DNA from: Panagrolaimus kolymaensis
Lineage: Eukaryota > Nematoda > Chromadorea > Rhabditida > Panagrolaimidae
Length of the DNA: 64,000 nucleotides
Direction of reading: 5' to 3'
Assembly: GCA_028622995.1 (NCBI GenBank)
Contig: JAJQJQ010000011.1
Coordinates: 5,642,001-5,706,000 of the forward strand
Shown here: positions 25,278-36,295 of the stretch, in pieces
How the letters are laid out: each line of letters starts with the position of its first letter
How positions within the stretch are numbered: the first letter of the stretch is position 1
Notes under the pieces: model-generated
The model's database searches: none
Seen by the model: the letters and a program-made list of their open reading frames with translations, nothing else
Told to the model about the DNA's origin: nothing
Position numbers and translations under genes: made by a program

Positions 25278-26672
25278 TTAATAATGAGCTGTATGTAAAT
25301 CACTTGATGCTGTTTCTCCGGGATTAAGATTTCTCGTAGAATCCGTCGTTTGGACAACATCATAATCAACTTGTGAATCAGAATCTCGATAAAGGATATA
25401 ATGTTGAATGAGGAAAACGATATCAAAGATCATAGAAACTAATCCCAGACCGAATTTCACTGGATTTCCATAAAATCCTGACCAATCATCGGTGTTACTA
25501 GCTTGTAAGACCATTTGGCAAATATCCATGGAACCACCAGTGAAATCAAGGAGTACATTTCCAATTGACCATCCAACTGTACTTTTGCGTCGAACATTTA
25601 GAATAACTTGAGGGAAATATTTGCTTAATGTTACTGCCATTTTTACATAACTGAGATTATTAATGAACTGCAGCCAATTAATAACATCAAAAATTGTTAT
25701 TGAAAATGAAATGGCTGAGAAAGCAATGAGAATGGAACCCCAACCCATGCAAGTATAAGAAATTTTTTGTTGTCCTCGTTCATAGAAAAAGCATTGAACT
25801 CCAGTGATTATGCAAGCTACCAATGCATGAGAAGAAAAGACCACATCATTCATGAGTACGGGATTCAATGAACGTGGATGCTTTTCAAGATAAAGGTCTT
25901 CAACATGTCGATCAAAAAACATGAGCCAATTGTATACGGTATAACAAGAAAATCCAATAATATTGAGAACCAAATAATCAAAATTTAAGCCTTCAACGGA
26001 TGATCGTTTATAATTAAGATAAATTTGGGGATAAAATGAAATTGACCAAGCAACAAAATAAATCCATCCCGTAACAGTGACAAGAATTTCAATGGCATGC
26101 GAATGAATTACTTTCACTCGAACAAAAGCTTCAGTTTTGCTAAAATAAAAGGAGGAGGTTTTAAAAAGCTTTTTTTGAGGATAATGATTGCTTACTTGAA
26201 TGGACAAGTGGCATTTTCAGTATCGTTAAGATTTTCACATCGATAAACATCAATAAATGTTCGAGAAGTTACATCAAGACCTGTAGCATTCATCGAACCA
26301 GAAATTACTGAAGGTGAAATAATGATAGTTTTTGGAATTAACCGAATATTATTTTCTGTGGTATTAAAAAATATTCTTAATGCATCTGTTAAATTTCCGC
26401 TAAAAAAATAATTTTACTATCAAAAAAAATGAGGAAAGTTTGGAAGCTTTTTTAACTTACCTAAAAGTAAAAATAATTTCTTTTGTTTCACCTTTAACAA
26501 GCGAAATAGAATCAGGTGAAGTTCGAAGGGTATCACCATGAAAGATATCAACTTCCTTAGCCGTTTCATTTTCCAAACTTGATTCCAAAAAATCATTTGC
26601 AACTTTTTGAGTAAAACAAAATCCAAAAAATAATACAAATAAAATAATAAAACTTTTTTGATTTGCCATCAT
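25278..26672 (-). CDS. ctns-1: cystinosin, lysosomal cystine/H+ symporter, 425 aa
   Basis: Minus strand, exons 26672-26461, 26399-26196 and 26139-25278. After a signal peptide, residues about 25-138 form the lumenal N-terminal domain with several N-glycosylation sequons (NET, NLT, NTT, NAT). Seven membrane segments follow with two PQ-loops: SISFYPQIYLNYKRSSVEG and LSKYFPQVILNVRRKSTVG, the transport signature of cystinosin. The C-terminal cytosolic tail carries a YDVV tyrosine-type sorting signal in place of the human GYDQL. The protein exports cystine from lysosomes. Two Met codons open the frame; the first is used here. A third-exon intron retains an open frame upstream, but the splice-joined reading restores CPF-NKTEAF, typical of the family. 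Confidence 0.94.
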
Positions 26673-29441
26673 TTTTGTAAGTTTTTGTTGTATTTTTAAA
26701 TGCCGAATTTGTGAAATAAATACTTTTTTAATAATTAAATAAGTCGTTAAAGAAAAAAGTGAAGTTTATGTTGATGAAAAACCGGATTAAGATGGATCAC
26801 CAAAAGGAAGAAGAAGAAATATACACCAAGGATGATTCGAAAGATGTTATTTTGTTGTGGTTTTTTAGAATGTCGTTGACATTATGCTGAAGAAAAAAAG
26901 AGGATGAAAAAATTTAAGGCTTCTAAATAATATTTTTTATAAAAACAAAAATAACGGAGACACGCGAAAAATAAAAGTCAAAAATAAAGAAGAATAAATC
27001 ACGGTTAGAAAGCAAAAATCGATCACAGTCATAATTTTTTAAAGGTTGGGAAAATGGTTTGAATGAATAAATAAAATTATGCAACATCATTAAAAAAAGT
27101 TTTCATGTGAAAATTTTCAATTTAAAAAAAGAGAAAGAAAATCTTTTAAAAAAACGTGTTTTGTTATTTTTTGTTTTTGAAAAAAAAAAGTTGTAAATAA
27201 TAAAAGTTTGATGGTAAAGGTCATATGTATTTATTCAAAAATTAAAAACCTCTCGAACGGTCAATGAAAATGGTAATGTTGGATTCATTAACACTAGATT
27301 TGAAAAAATGGATAAACCAATTAAAATTTTTTATGGGAGTGGCGTGGATATGGATATAGTAGTTGGATTATAAGCGTTCAAATCTAGCGTTTTAGATACA
27401 CAGATAAACGAGTCAATTAAAAAATCGTAATTTGATTCAAAAAATGTCTTAGAAAACAGCTGCAGCTGTCTATCGATTAAAAAAATCGCTACCTTAATAT
27501 TTTCTTCCGGCACATTTTTCACTCGTCTAATGTTTTTTTTATTTCTATCAGCTCATTTTTACACCAATCAAAATACAAGATATGTACAAGTTTTCTCGCC
27601 ACTATGAATAGTTTTTTTGTTTAGAGTGTAAAAAAAACACTCGAGTCAGAAAGAAATTTTCAAACTACTCGCAGACATTTTTCAATCAAACAAACAAAAA
27701 ATTCACTTTGTTCTTTTCACCGTTTTTTTTTGGTGCAGACACAAAAATAAGCAATCATACTGCCATAAAATAAAATGGATGAAAAGCAAGCGGGGTTAAA
27801 AATAGACAACGAAGCTGAAACAGCTTCATCGAAGATAGATAAAATCATGATGTAACAAATGGTACTGATTTCACCAAACGAGCAAGCTATTTTTAAACAT
27901 AAATCAGCATAATTTTGCTTTTTCGAATGATTCATCATAAAAAAAGAGAGAGACATTCAAAGTCCAAAGACGATATTAAAAAAACAAAAAGTTTGGTCTT
28001 TCCAACACATAAAAAATTCGATTACCAAAGCAATGTATTTTTTTTACAAAATATATTTTCCACGCAATTGTTTTGAAAATTTTTTTTTATGTAAACGTTG
28101 ACACAATATTTTGACAACGAAATGAAAAGGGTCGATTTCAATTAAAAAATAAATAAACAATAAAGAATATTTAAAATAAACGAATCAATGAGAAAAAGAA
28201 GAAGAAGACATGGGCAAATAAATAATGAAAATTTGGGAAAACTCATGACAAAGCTTTTTTTATGAAAGCAAAAAATTGTTATTAAAGCTGTTAAAATATT
28301 AATTATGGTAAATGGACCTAATAAGGATGTTTTTAAAGAAAAGTGTTCAACTAAGAATTTAAATAAAAAAAATTCTGTTTTGGTCTTTGGGAACAAATAA
28401 TGGAAGAAATGCCATCGAAAAAAAATCATCAACTCGTCATTTCCATGTCATTCATAAATAAAAAGTGTTAACGAGAGAAAGTTCTCAAAAAGAAAGAAAA
28501 AAAATAAATATTCGCATGAATTCCCTTTTTCTATCATGTGGACATTACTTTTTTGCATAAAAAAGAACAGAGAACTTTTTTAAATCAAGTTCGAAAAAAA
28601 GAGATATTTTGGAAACAGCTGATTACTTTCTCGCTTGCAGCAACCGCGGAAGCCATTGACAGACAATTATAAAAATGTGGACTTTGTTCAAAGGTATCTT
28701 TTTCAATTGAAGTAAATATAAAAATTAGTGGGAAAAAAATAACTGAAAATGTAAACTGAAGCTTTCAAATTAATATTTTGTTAGCTTTAAATCCTTTCTT
28801 TAAAAGCTGCCATTTCTCATCAAAAACAAACATAAATGCGTTAGACATAGTAAAGGCACAAAATAAAAGCTACTTTGTAAGCACACAAAGTACAATATAC
28901 AAAAACCACATTCATTTTAGAAAAAAATGAACCCGTTTGTAATCTTTATAAAGCTAAATGTTAATCCCTTCCGATAACGTAATAATCCAAAAAAAAAATG
29001 TTCACAACTTTTATTTGATTGCACTTTTTTTTATTACACCACTCTGTAAAAAAAAACAGAATATTACTTTTTTTGGTGTCTTCCTTCCATAAAATAAAGG
29101 TGTAAAAAAAGCAGGAAGTGATGACCAGTACTTTACAAGATAAGCAGCACCCAAAAGTCCTCAACAAAATGCGTAAAAAAATGGAAGAATAAGAAATAAA
29201 ACAAACACGTGTAAATTTAAGTTAGGCAATCAAAGCTACCGATGAAACGAGAAAAAAGGCTTTAGCATTCGAGAAAAACATTTTTCAAAGTACTTCGGTA
29301 ATAACAAGTTGTTAATCAAAATTTTGAATTCAAAACCAATAAGAGCAATTCTAAGAGTCAAAACATAAGTTAGTTCCATAACAACATCTTTATTCCGACA
29401 ATAAAAAAACGTAAAAAAATAATACATACAATAATAATAAA
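26673..29441. other. 2.8-kb intergenic region
   Basis: No gene supported. Frames at 27331-27522, 27717-27956, 28142-28432, 28961-29167 and 29236-29427 are hydrophobic low-complexity translation. The last 180 bases contain one copy of a dispersed repeat (29256-29370) described separately. Confidence 0.5.
29256..29370 (+). repeat. direct repeat, left copy, downstream of RBM42 copy A
   Basis: About 110 bases from AAAAAGGCTTTAGCATTCG through AGAGTCAAAACATAAG resemble 30893-31010 in the same orientation. Shared core TACTTCGGTAATAACAAGTT versus TGCTTCGGTAATAACAAGTT, followed by alignable TCAAAACCAA and AAGAGTCAA blocks. The two copies bracket RBM42 copy A. Confidence 0.7.
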
Positions 29442-30477
29442 TTAAGTCATCCCAAGTTTGTTCTTCTGCTTTTGCTTCTTTTTGACGGTTTCTAAGTTAC
29501 GTTCTTTCCATGTGCTTTTTCGAAGCTTGATTGGACGATTACCAACATATTTTCCATCCATTTCTCGAATTGCACTAACAAAATCCTGAAAACAAAAGAT
29601 TTAATAGTTACGAATGATAAAGAAGCAAACTTACATCTTGAGAACGGAATGAAACGAAGCCATAACCTTTTGGCTTATTAGTTCGATTATCGCGAACAAC
29701 TTTAGCTTTTTGAAAACTTGGATATTTGCGAAAGGATTTAGCAAGCAGTTCATCAGAAACTTCATTACCAAGATCACCACAGAAGATTCGAAAATCATTT
29801 GGATCCCATTCTGCAAGAGATGGATCTTCCCATTTTTCTCCACCACCAGCACGAAGAAATCGTTTCATTTTCTTTTCACCACGTAAAACTTGTCCAATAT
29901 AGCTTGTTTCATATGCAGTTGACGTCAATCGTTTAGCAGCAAGTAGTTCAACATCTTGAGGAAGAGCCTAAAAAGAAATATGTACATAAGCATTACGAAA
30001 GAGTTTTAAAAAAGTTACATATGGTAAAGCTGAAAGTTGTTGTGGCGGCTCTGGAGGTTTTTGTAGACTTGATGAACCTGTTTTATTACTAGATGATTTC
30101 GACGATGGTTTGCCGGTGTTGTACAAAGTTGGAGCTTCACTGATTGTTGCGCTACTTTCATACTTCGAACGAACTTGAGTTGGAATAAATTGAGTACCAA
30201 AAACTTTCTCTTTATTAGTTTGTGTGGATTCAACATATTTTTGATTTGGAGTTTCAACAACAACATAATTCTCTTCGTTTTGAATCACTGATGCTAAAAA
30301 TGAAGGAAAAAATAATTTAAAAAGTGAAAATGAAAAAACGCTTACTTTGTTCTGGATCGTTGGATTCCGCAGTTACAGTGGCGATTTCTTTCTCGAATCT
30401 AAAAAATTGAAGATTAGTGAATGTAAAAAATCATTAATATTAAAAACTTACAAAGCAAAAGCATCATCAAGACTCAT
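29442..30477 (-). CDS. rbm-42: RBM42-like RNA-binding protein, copy A, 276 aa
   Basis: Minus strand, exons 30477-30452, 30398-30346, 30293-30019, 29967-29635 and 29585-29442. The N-terminal half is Ser/Pro/Gln-rich and probably disordered (KPPEPPQQLSALPY). The C-terminal half has the RBM42 hallmark region: TAYETSYIGQVLRGEKK, WDPNDFRIFCGDLGNEV (RNP2), KGYGFVSF (RNP1), then IREMDGKYVGNRPIKLRKS and a Lys-rich tail. RBM42 binds RNA and associates with the spliceosome and hnRNP K. All five exons are intact. A second copy with the same five-exon structure lies 5.3 kb away at 34728-35784, in the same orientation. Confidence 0.93.
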
Positions 30478-30892
30478 TGTTGTATATTCAAATGACCATA
30501 AATTTGAAAATAGCTTTCAAAAAAGATTCAAAAACTTTTACTAAGAAAGGATGAAATTTAGCAAATGAGTTTTTTGTTTTGTGAAGCTTCAAATTTTTTG
30601 CTTCCGGCGTACATTGCTAAAAGAGTACAATAAGCCAACTCACTTACGTTTATGGGATAAGAAAAATTAACCATTTTTTTTTTTTTTTTGCAGTAGGCTA
30701 GAAGAATAACATTTTACTCTTTAATGGCAAAATTTTGATAAAAAGAATATAATACATTTTTCTCTTTAAAGTTTAAACCCTGATAAATGTCAAAAATGAT
30801 ATGTGTCTATGTTTTTTTTGTGTTAAATATGAATTTCTTTGGGATAATATAAAGCAAGAATTTGTTAAGTTTTTGGGTAATAAATTTTATCA

Positions 30893-31010
30893 CGAAGCTT
30901 TGGTATCCGAGAAAGACATTTTCAAACTGCTTCGGTAATAACAAGTTTTTAGTCAACGATTTGAGCTCAAAACCAAAAGGCAAAATTTTAAAGAGTCAAG
31001 AAAGTAATAA
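30893..31010 (+). repeat. direct repeat, right copy, upstream of RBM42 copy A
   Basis: Counterpart of 29256-29370; see there. It begins near AAGCTTTGGTATCCGAG and ends near AGAGTCAAGAAAG. No coding frame is conserved between the copies. Confidence 0.7.
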
Positions 31011-31021
31011 TTTTTTTGATA

Positions 31022-31222
31022 ATTAAAGGGACATAGCTATTTCATGCCTTTTCAAAAATTTCGATACTGGGGCTGATAGGAACAGTTGGGGCGACGCGTG
31101 TTTGAATTACCGTGTCACTTCTGTCTTACACGGTAATTCAAACACGCGCCTTACCAAGTGTAACTTTCAGTGCCCGCAAACGAAATTTCAAAAAAGGCAT
31201 GAAATAGCTATGTCCCTTTAAT
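31022..31222. mobile_element. foldback/MITE-like inverted-repeat element, about 200 bp
   Basis: The stretch is a near-complete palindrome. Outer arms ATTAAAGGGACATAGCTATT... and its mirror ...GCTATGTCCCTTTAAT match for about 40 bases with one small indel, including CATGCCTTTT and AAATTTCG. The central stem is a perfect 21-base pair (31095-31115 with 31128-31148, core GTTTGAATTACCGTG) around a 12-base loop. Middle parts of the arms diverge. The ends are TTAA on both sides, so the target duplication is either TTAA (piggyBac-type) or TA (Tc1/mariner-type). No transposase is encoded; it would be mobilised in trans. Confidence 0.85.
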
Positions 31223-31330
31223 GCATTAAATGAAATAATTGGTTAGTAACCTATCTATTTATTCTAAAAACAAAGTTTGTTAAAAACCTATTTATATACA
31301 AAACTAAAATTAAAACAACTATTATAAATG

Positions 31331-32226
31331 TTAAAGAGCTAAACATATGGGGCCTTGTAATAAGCAAATTCGTTCATGTTGAGCAGCTAAATCTTTATGG
31401 GCTGAATTCATATGTGAAAATTTTCCCTGAAAAGTCAAATATTTATTTGGGTGTTCTAATAAAATCAAGTCTAACCTTTCCATTTTTAAAGCTTAAACCA
31501 CAAATCATACAAGTATGTGGGCCATCGCGTTTAACGCTAAATTGTTGATGGGCATAACCCATATGATATGCAAGAACTTCCAACGAAATAAAACGCCTTC
31601 CACAAGTTGGGAATATGCATCGACGTTCGGAAACATTGCATTTTCCTTGGGTTTCTAATCGTTTAGTTATAACTTCATCATCATCAACATCTTGAGATCG
31701 ATATTTTGGTTTCTAAAATAACAAAGTAAGGAACAAAAAAAGTGGGTGTAAACTCACAAAAGTTTCTCCACGTTTTTGAATATCATCAAGATAAAGTTTA
31801 ACTATTTCTTTATCAGATGTTGCTTTAGTTATGACTTTTTTAGCTAGTGGACTTGAGTCACCATAGAAATCAAGGGTTGGTGGAGCTTCATCACCTGCTT
31901 CTTTTACTAATGCAGATCGCTTTCGTGATTTTGGAATAACAACATCTGTAAAAGGTTTTTTCCATACAATTTTCTTCGTGGATTTTGGAATCACCACTGG
32001 CACTTCTTCAACTTGTTGATACATAACATAATGTGTTTCATAAAAATCATCATCATAAAGACAATTTTGTTCATTATCAAATGCGTATCCATTTGTCGTT
32101 GATGGGGTTAAAGATGGTGATATTGAAGGGTCGGAATAGTAATATTCTAAAATATGAACTTTATTACGCTTGAAATTTTCAAAACAAAAATGTGATGGAG
32201 AAGCTAATTTTACCTTCTTCAGACAT
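31331..32226 (-). CDS. two-finger C2H2 zinc-finger protein, 244 aa
   Basis: Minus strand, exons 32226-32214 (only 13 bases, MSEE), 32146-31758, 31712-31476 and 31426-31331. The N-terminal half is acidic and Ser/Pro/Tyr-rich, then basic VVIPKS repeats (VVIPKSTKK and VVIPKSRKR), a possible nuclear localisation signal. Residues about 160-235 hold two C2H2 fingers: CIFPTCGRRF...H.GYAH (C-x4-C-x12-H-x4-H) and CMICGLSFKNGK...HMNSAH (C-x2-C). The second finger is split by the last intron. It is probably a nuclear DNA- or RNA-binding protein; I cannot assign an orthologue. Its start codon faces OGFOD1, about 300 bases away. The micro-exon start is the least certain part; an alternative frame upstream lacks splice support. 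Confidence 0.8.
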
Positions 32227-32518
32227 CGCAATAATAAACTTGAATGGTTTTTTAGAATCAAAAATTTGAATAAAAAATGATGGCAATAATGAGAAGCTAT
32301 GAAAAAAATGATCACTAACTTCTTCGAAGAAAACCAACATCAAAATTTTTTTATTAGAAAAATTTTCATTTGGCAAAATGCGTTTGACATTATTGGACTT
32401 TCAATTCCTCTGAAATTTCCCTTTTTTTAAATGTTTAACTTTTTTTAAAGCTTTTTTTTGTTGCAATCAAATTTCTCTAAATTTATTTTTCATTCTCTAA
32501 TATTCTCTTATTTTTTTC

Positions 32519-32520
32519 AG
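32519..32520 (+). promoter_or_regulatory. probable trans-splice acceptor of the OGFOD1 gene
   Basis: A textbook polypyrimidine acceptor (TTATTTTTTTCAG) ends four bases before the chosen ATG at 32524, with no matching donor needed upstream. This is the expected picture for spliced-leader addition, and argues against starting at the in-frame ATG at 32458. Confidence 0.5.
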
Positions 32521-32523
32521 GTA

Positions 32524-34320
32524 ATGGCAGCAGATCCTGCTGGTGGTGATACTCCAAAATTACCACCAGGTCAATTTGATTCTTTATTTCAAATCAATCC
32601 TGAATATTTGAAACCAGAATATACTGTTCATGTTAGAGATGTTCTCTCTGGCAAAGGTAAAACATCAAAACCTTTTCCTCATCTTGCATTGAATAATTTT
32701 CTCACAAGTTCCAATGCTGTGGATATACTTCGAAGTGAATTGAATAAAGCTCCATGGACGAAAAAAGAAAATGACCTTTACACTCTTTCAAGAACGACTG
32801 ATTTGCAAAACTTTGATGCTACAATTTTTCCTGTTCTCAAAGCATTTCGAAAATTTCTAACTACAAGAGTGAGAGAATTTCTAATGAAGATTACTGGTGT
32901 GGAATTGAACCTGAGAGTGGATGTTGCTGGAAGCAAATATGAGCAATATGATGTTCTACTGCCGCATGATGATCGTATGGAAGAACGAAAATTCGCATTT
33001 ATTTTTTATCTATCACCTGAGTGGGAAACTTCATGGGGTGGCGATTTGACTTTTTACAACTCTGATGAAAAGTTTCATCCAACGACAAAAGCGAAAAGTG
33101 TTACGCCCTTGAATAACTCATTTTTGTTTTTTGATATCGATCATTCATTGGCTCATACTTCATGGCATTGTGTTGAAGAAGTTACAGAAGGTGGAAAAGC
33201 AAGAATTTCACTTAATGGATGGTTTCACATAGATGACACTGGAGTATCAACGAAGATACAGTCGCTTGAACCTTTGGAAAAAAGAACCCCAACTTTGAAT
33301 ATTCAAGTAAGTTTGATTTTATGCGTACCTTTACTGATATAAACCTAACGTTTTTAGTACGAAGATGTCAGGAAATGGATTAATCCATTATATATTGCTC
33401 AACAGGAACAGAAATCTATCAAACGATTATTTGCCAGCAAATCAGAATTATGGCTTGAAAATTTCCTTACTGTTTGTTTCACTTTTTATTTTTGCTTCAT
33501 ATTTTTCATTTAACAGTTTTAGGAAGAAATGTACAAAAAAGCTCTGGAAGAACTCAAAGCTGCTAAATATAATGAAAAAGGTCCAGTTAATTCTCGATTA
33601 CTTGGTCGACTTGATGAATCTTCACTGGCTGAGGATTCTGCAATAGCTCAACTTTTTCGTCTTATTCGCTCTGAAGCAATGACACTTCTCATCACTCAAT
33701 GGACGGGTCTCCATTTATACGATCTCAAACTTCTCGAAGATGACGAACCTCCAAGCAAAAAACCTAAACCATCTGAAGAAGAAAAAGCTAAAAAAGAAGT
33801 CAAAGTTATTTCATTCATCAATAAAATGTATCATGGTTGTTATTCTTTATGTGATGATCAAATGGCAGCTGATGCTGAAAATAATGGTTTTTGCTTTGAT
33901 TTACTTGTATTCTTTATGGAAAAAGAACAATGGGAAAAGCTTGGTGGAGGTTATTATAGTTATATTGCTGTCAATGATCCAAATGAAGTGAGTTTTTCAA
34001 CCCTGGGATTATGGTAATTTGAACATTCTTTTCAGATTTTACGTGTAACGCCTGGTTCTAATTCTGTGGCTTTTGTTTTTCGTGAACCTGAAGTTCTTTC
34101 ATTCATCAAATATATCAATGCTCGTGTTGGTGAAGATTGTTATTATGTTTTAAATTGTTCATTTTTTGGTGCAACTTCTGGTGAATCTGATAGTGAAGCC
34201 TCATTTGATTCAAATCCTGATGACCTTGCTGAATCTGATGATTGGGATGATCTCGATGAAATCGAATCTGAAGATGCTGATAATGAAGAAGAAGAACCAC
34301 CACCAAGTGGTGAAGAATAA
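32524..34320 (+). CDS. OGFOD1: OGFOD1/Tpa1-type prolyl hydroxylase, 548 aa
   Basis: Exons 32524-33306, 33358-33471, 33523-33987 and 34036-34320. OGFOD1 is an Fe(II)/2-oxoglutarate dioxygenase that hydroxylates a proline of ribosomal protein uS12 (RPS23) and affects translation accuracy. The catalytic double-stranded beta helix has the iron ligands His148 and Asp150 (LLPHDDR) and His215 (WHCVEEV), with Arg227 (ARISLNGWFH) binding 2-oxoglutarate at the human 12-residue spacing. A second, non-catalytic oxygenase-like domain follows (residues about 300-500) with a short acidic/Lys-rich insert, and the protein ends in an acidic Asp/Glu tail. Length matches human (542). The start at 32524 follows a splice acceptor directly. 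Confidence 0.94.
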
Positions 34321-34727
34321 AACTATCTTTGTTATTTATCCTTCCCATCCTTTTATAGAAACACCGGTTTAATGTTAGTATTGTCTTTCAACCTCATCTT
34401 TAATAACCAATGTTTAATTTTGGTTTTCAATGTTTTTGTTTAGCTTGTTTGTGCCCCATTGAAATAGTTCAATCCGGTATTGGGGTTTTTGTTGTTAAAT
34501 TTCCTGAGAATTTTTGATTCAGGAATTAAATATTTTTTTGCTACGTTTAGTTATTTTCTTATGTTTTCTAAATTGCTTGTTTTTCTTTTGTTTGTTTTAT
34601 AATTGTTTAAAAATGTTTAATAAAGAATTTTCTTTCCAATATTGTAATAACTTTCAATAACAAAATCTTTATTCAGAAAATAAGAAAAACAACAAAAAAA
34701 CAATAATAAATACAGTGATATCAAAAA
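34321..34727. other. convergent 3' region between OGFOD1 and RBM42 copy B
   Basis: Two genes end towards each other here. AATAAA-type signals occur for the plus strand near 34620. No gene is seen. Confidence 0.6.
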
Positions 34728-35784
34728 TTAAGACATTCCAAGTTTATGCTTCTGTTTTTGTTTCTTTTTTACAACTTCAAAACTGCGTTCTTTCCATGTA
34801 CTCTTTCGAAGCTTGATAGGACGATTTCCAACATATTTTCCATCCATTTCACGACAAGCTCTAACAAAATCCTGAAATAATTATCATAACAAAAGCTGTA
34901 AAAAGAATAAAGAAGCAAACTTACATCTTGAGATCGAAATGAAACAAAGCCATAGCCCTTTGATTTGTTGGTTCGACCATCACGAACTACTTTAGCTTTT
35001 TGAAAGCTTGGATATACACGAAATGCTTTAGCAAGCAATTCATCAGAGACTTCATTACCAAGATCGCCACAAAATACTCGAAAATCATTTGGATCCCATT
35101 CTGCAAGAGATGGATCTTCCCATTTCTCTCCTCCACCAACACGAAGAAATCGTTTCATTTTCTTTTCACCGCGTAAAACTTGTCCAATGTAGCTTGTTTC
35201 ATATGCGGTTGACGTCAATCGTTTAGCAGCAAGAAGTTCAACATCTTGCGGAAGAGCCTAAAAAGAAATATGTACATAAGCATTACGAAAGAGTTTTAAA
35301 AAAGTTACATATGGTAAAGCTGAAAGTTGTTGTGGCGGCTCTGGAGGTTTTTGTAGCCCTGATGAACTTGTTTTATTGCTTGACGACTTCGATGACGGTT
35401 TGCCGGTATTATACAAAGTTGGAGCTTCACTGATTGTTGCGCTATTTTCATACTTCGAACGAATTTGAGTTGGAATAAATTGTGTACCAAAAACTTTTTC
35501 AGATTTGTTATTAGTTTGTATCGATTCAACATACTTTTGTGTTGGAGTGTCAACAACAACAAAATTATCTTCGTTTTGTATCACTGATGCTTAAAAGGAA
35601 ATGATTTATTTGTTTAATTATTTTCAAATTGAAAAAGGGAAATTTACTTTGTTCTGGATCTTTGGATTCCGCAGTTACAGTGGCGATTTCTTGCTCGAAT
35701 CTTAAAAAATTGATTGAAGATTATTGAATGGTGAAAATCATTGATATCAAAAACTTACAAAGCAAAAGCATCATCAAGACTCAT
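34728..35784 (-). CDS. rbm-42: RBM42-like RNA-binding protein, copy B, 278 aa
   Basis: Minus strand, exons 35784-35759, 35700-35648, 35589-35309, 35257-34925 and 34871-34728. Paralogue of the gene at 29442-30477: identical exon phases, four of five exon lengths identical, and exon 3 longer by two codons (an Asn-Lys-Ser insertion). The RRM is intact (FRVFCGDLGNEV, KGYGFVSF). Changes are mostly conservative (for example Lys-Tyr to Val-Tyr before PSFQKAKVV). Introns and about 30 bases upstream of the ATG are also alignable. Both copies look functional, with no stops. Its start faces eIF3a, 511 bases away. Confidence 0.93.
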
Positions 35785-36295
35785 TGTTGTATATTCAAAT
35801 GACCATAAAAGCTAATAAAAAAACCTTTAAAATTAATTCCAAAAAATTAATAGAATATGAAGAAATTTAACTAATTGGATCTTTTTTATTTCAAAGATTA
35901 AATTATTTTTTGTTTTTGCACGCATAATGCTAAAAAATGGCAACTATAAAAGATTGCTTTCAATGGAATTATTTTAATCCTAATAAATTAATTATCAAAA
36001 ATTAATATTAAATAGACCAATCATAAATTATTTATTACCAACACCTTAGAGATTAATATAGCAATGAAAAATTGAATTGTGTAAAGGCTACAGTTAAAAT
36101 TTTTAAACTTGCGCATCCCATGCTTTTCGCTCCAAAACAGAAAAGATACTGTAATGAAAAGAGCGCAAATATTTTTTTTCAACGTTAGGCAAAGTTTCAT
36201 TCATTCATTGTTATAGCTTTCAGAAACTCTCAAACTATAATAACCTTGTTGCGTAACATATTGTTTTGGCATTTGTTTCACAAATTGATTTAAAG

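Noticed and set aside
32458..32523. Upstream ATG extending OGFOD1 by 22 residues
   Set aside because: The extension is hydrophobic junk translated across a polypyrimidine acceptor that should be cut at 32520.
33740..34372. Overlapping frames on both strands within OGFOD1
   Set aside because: Shadows of the acidic C-terminal exons.
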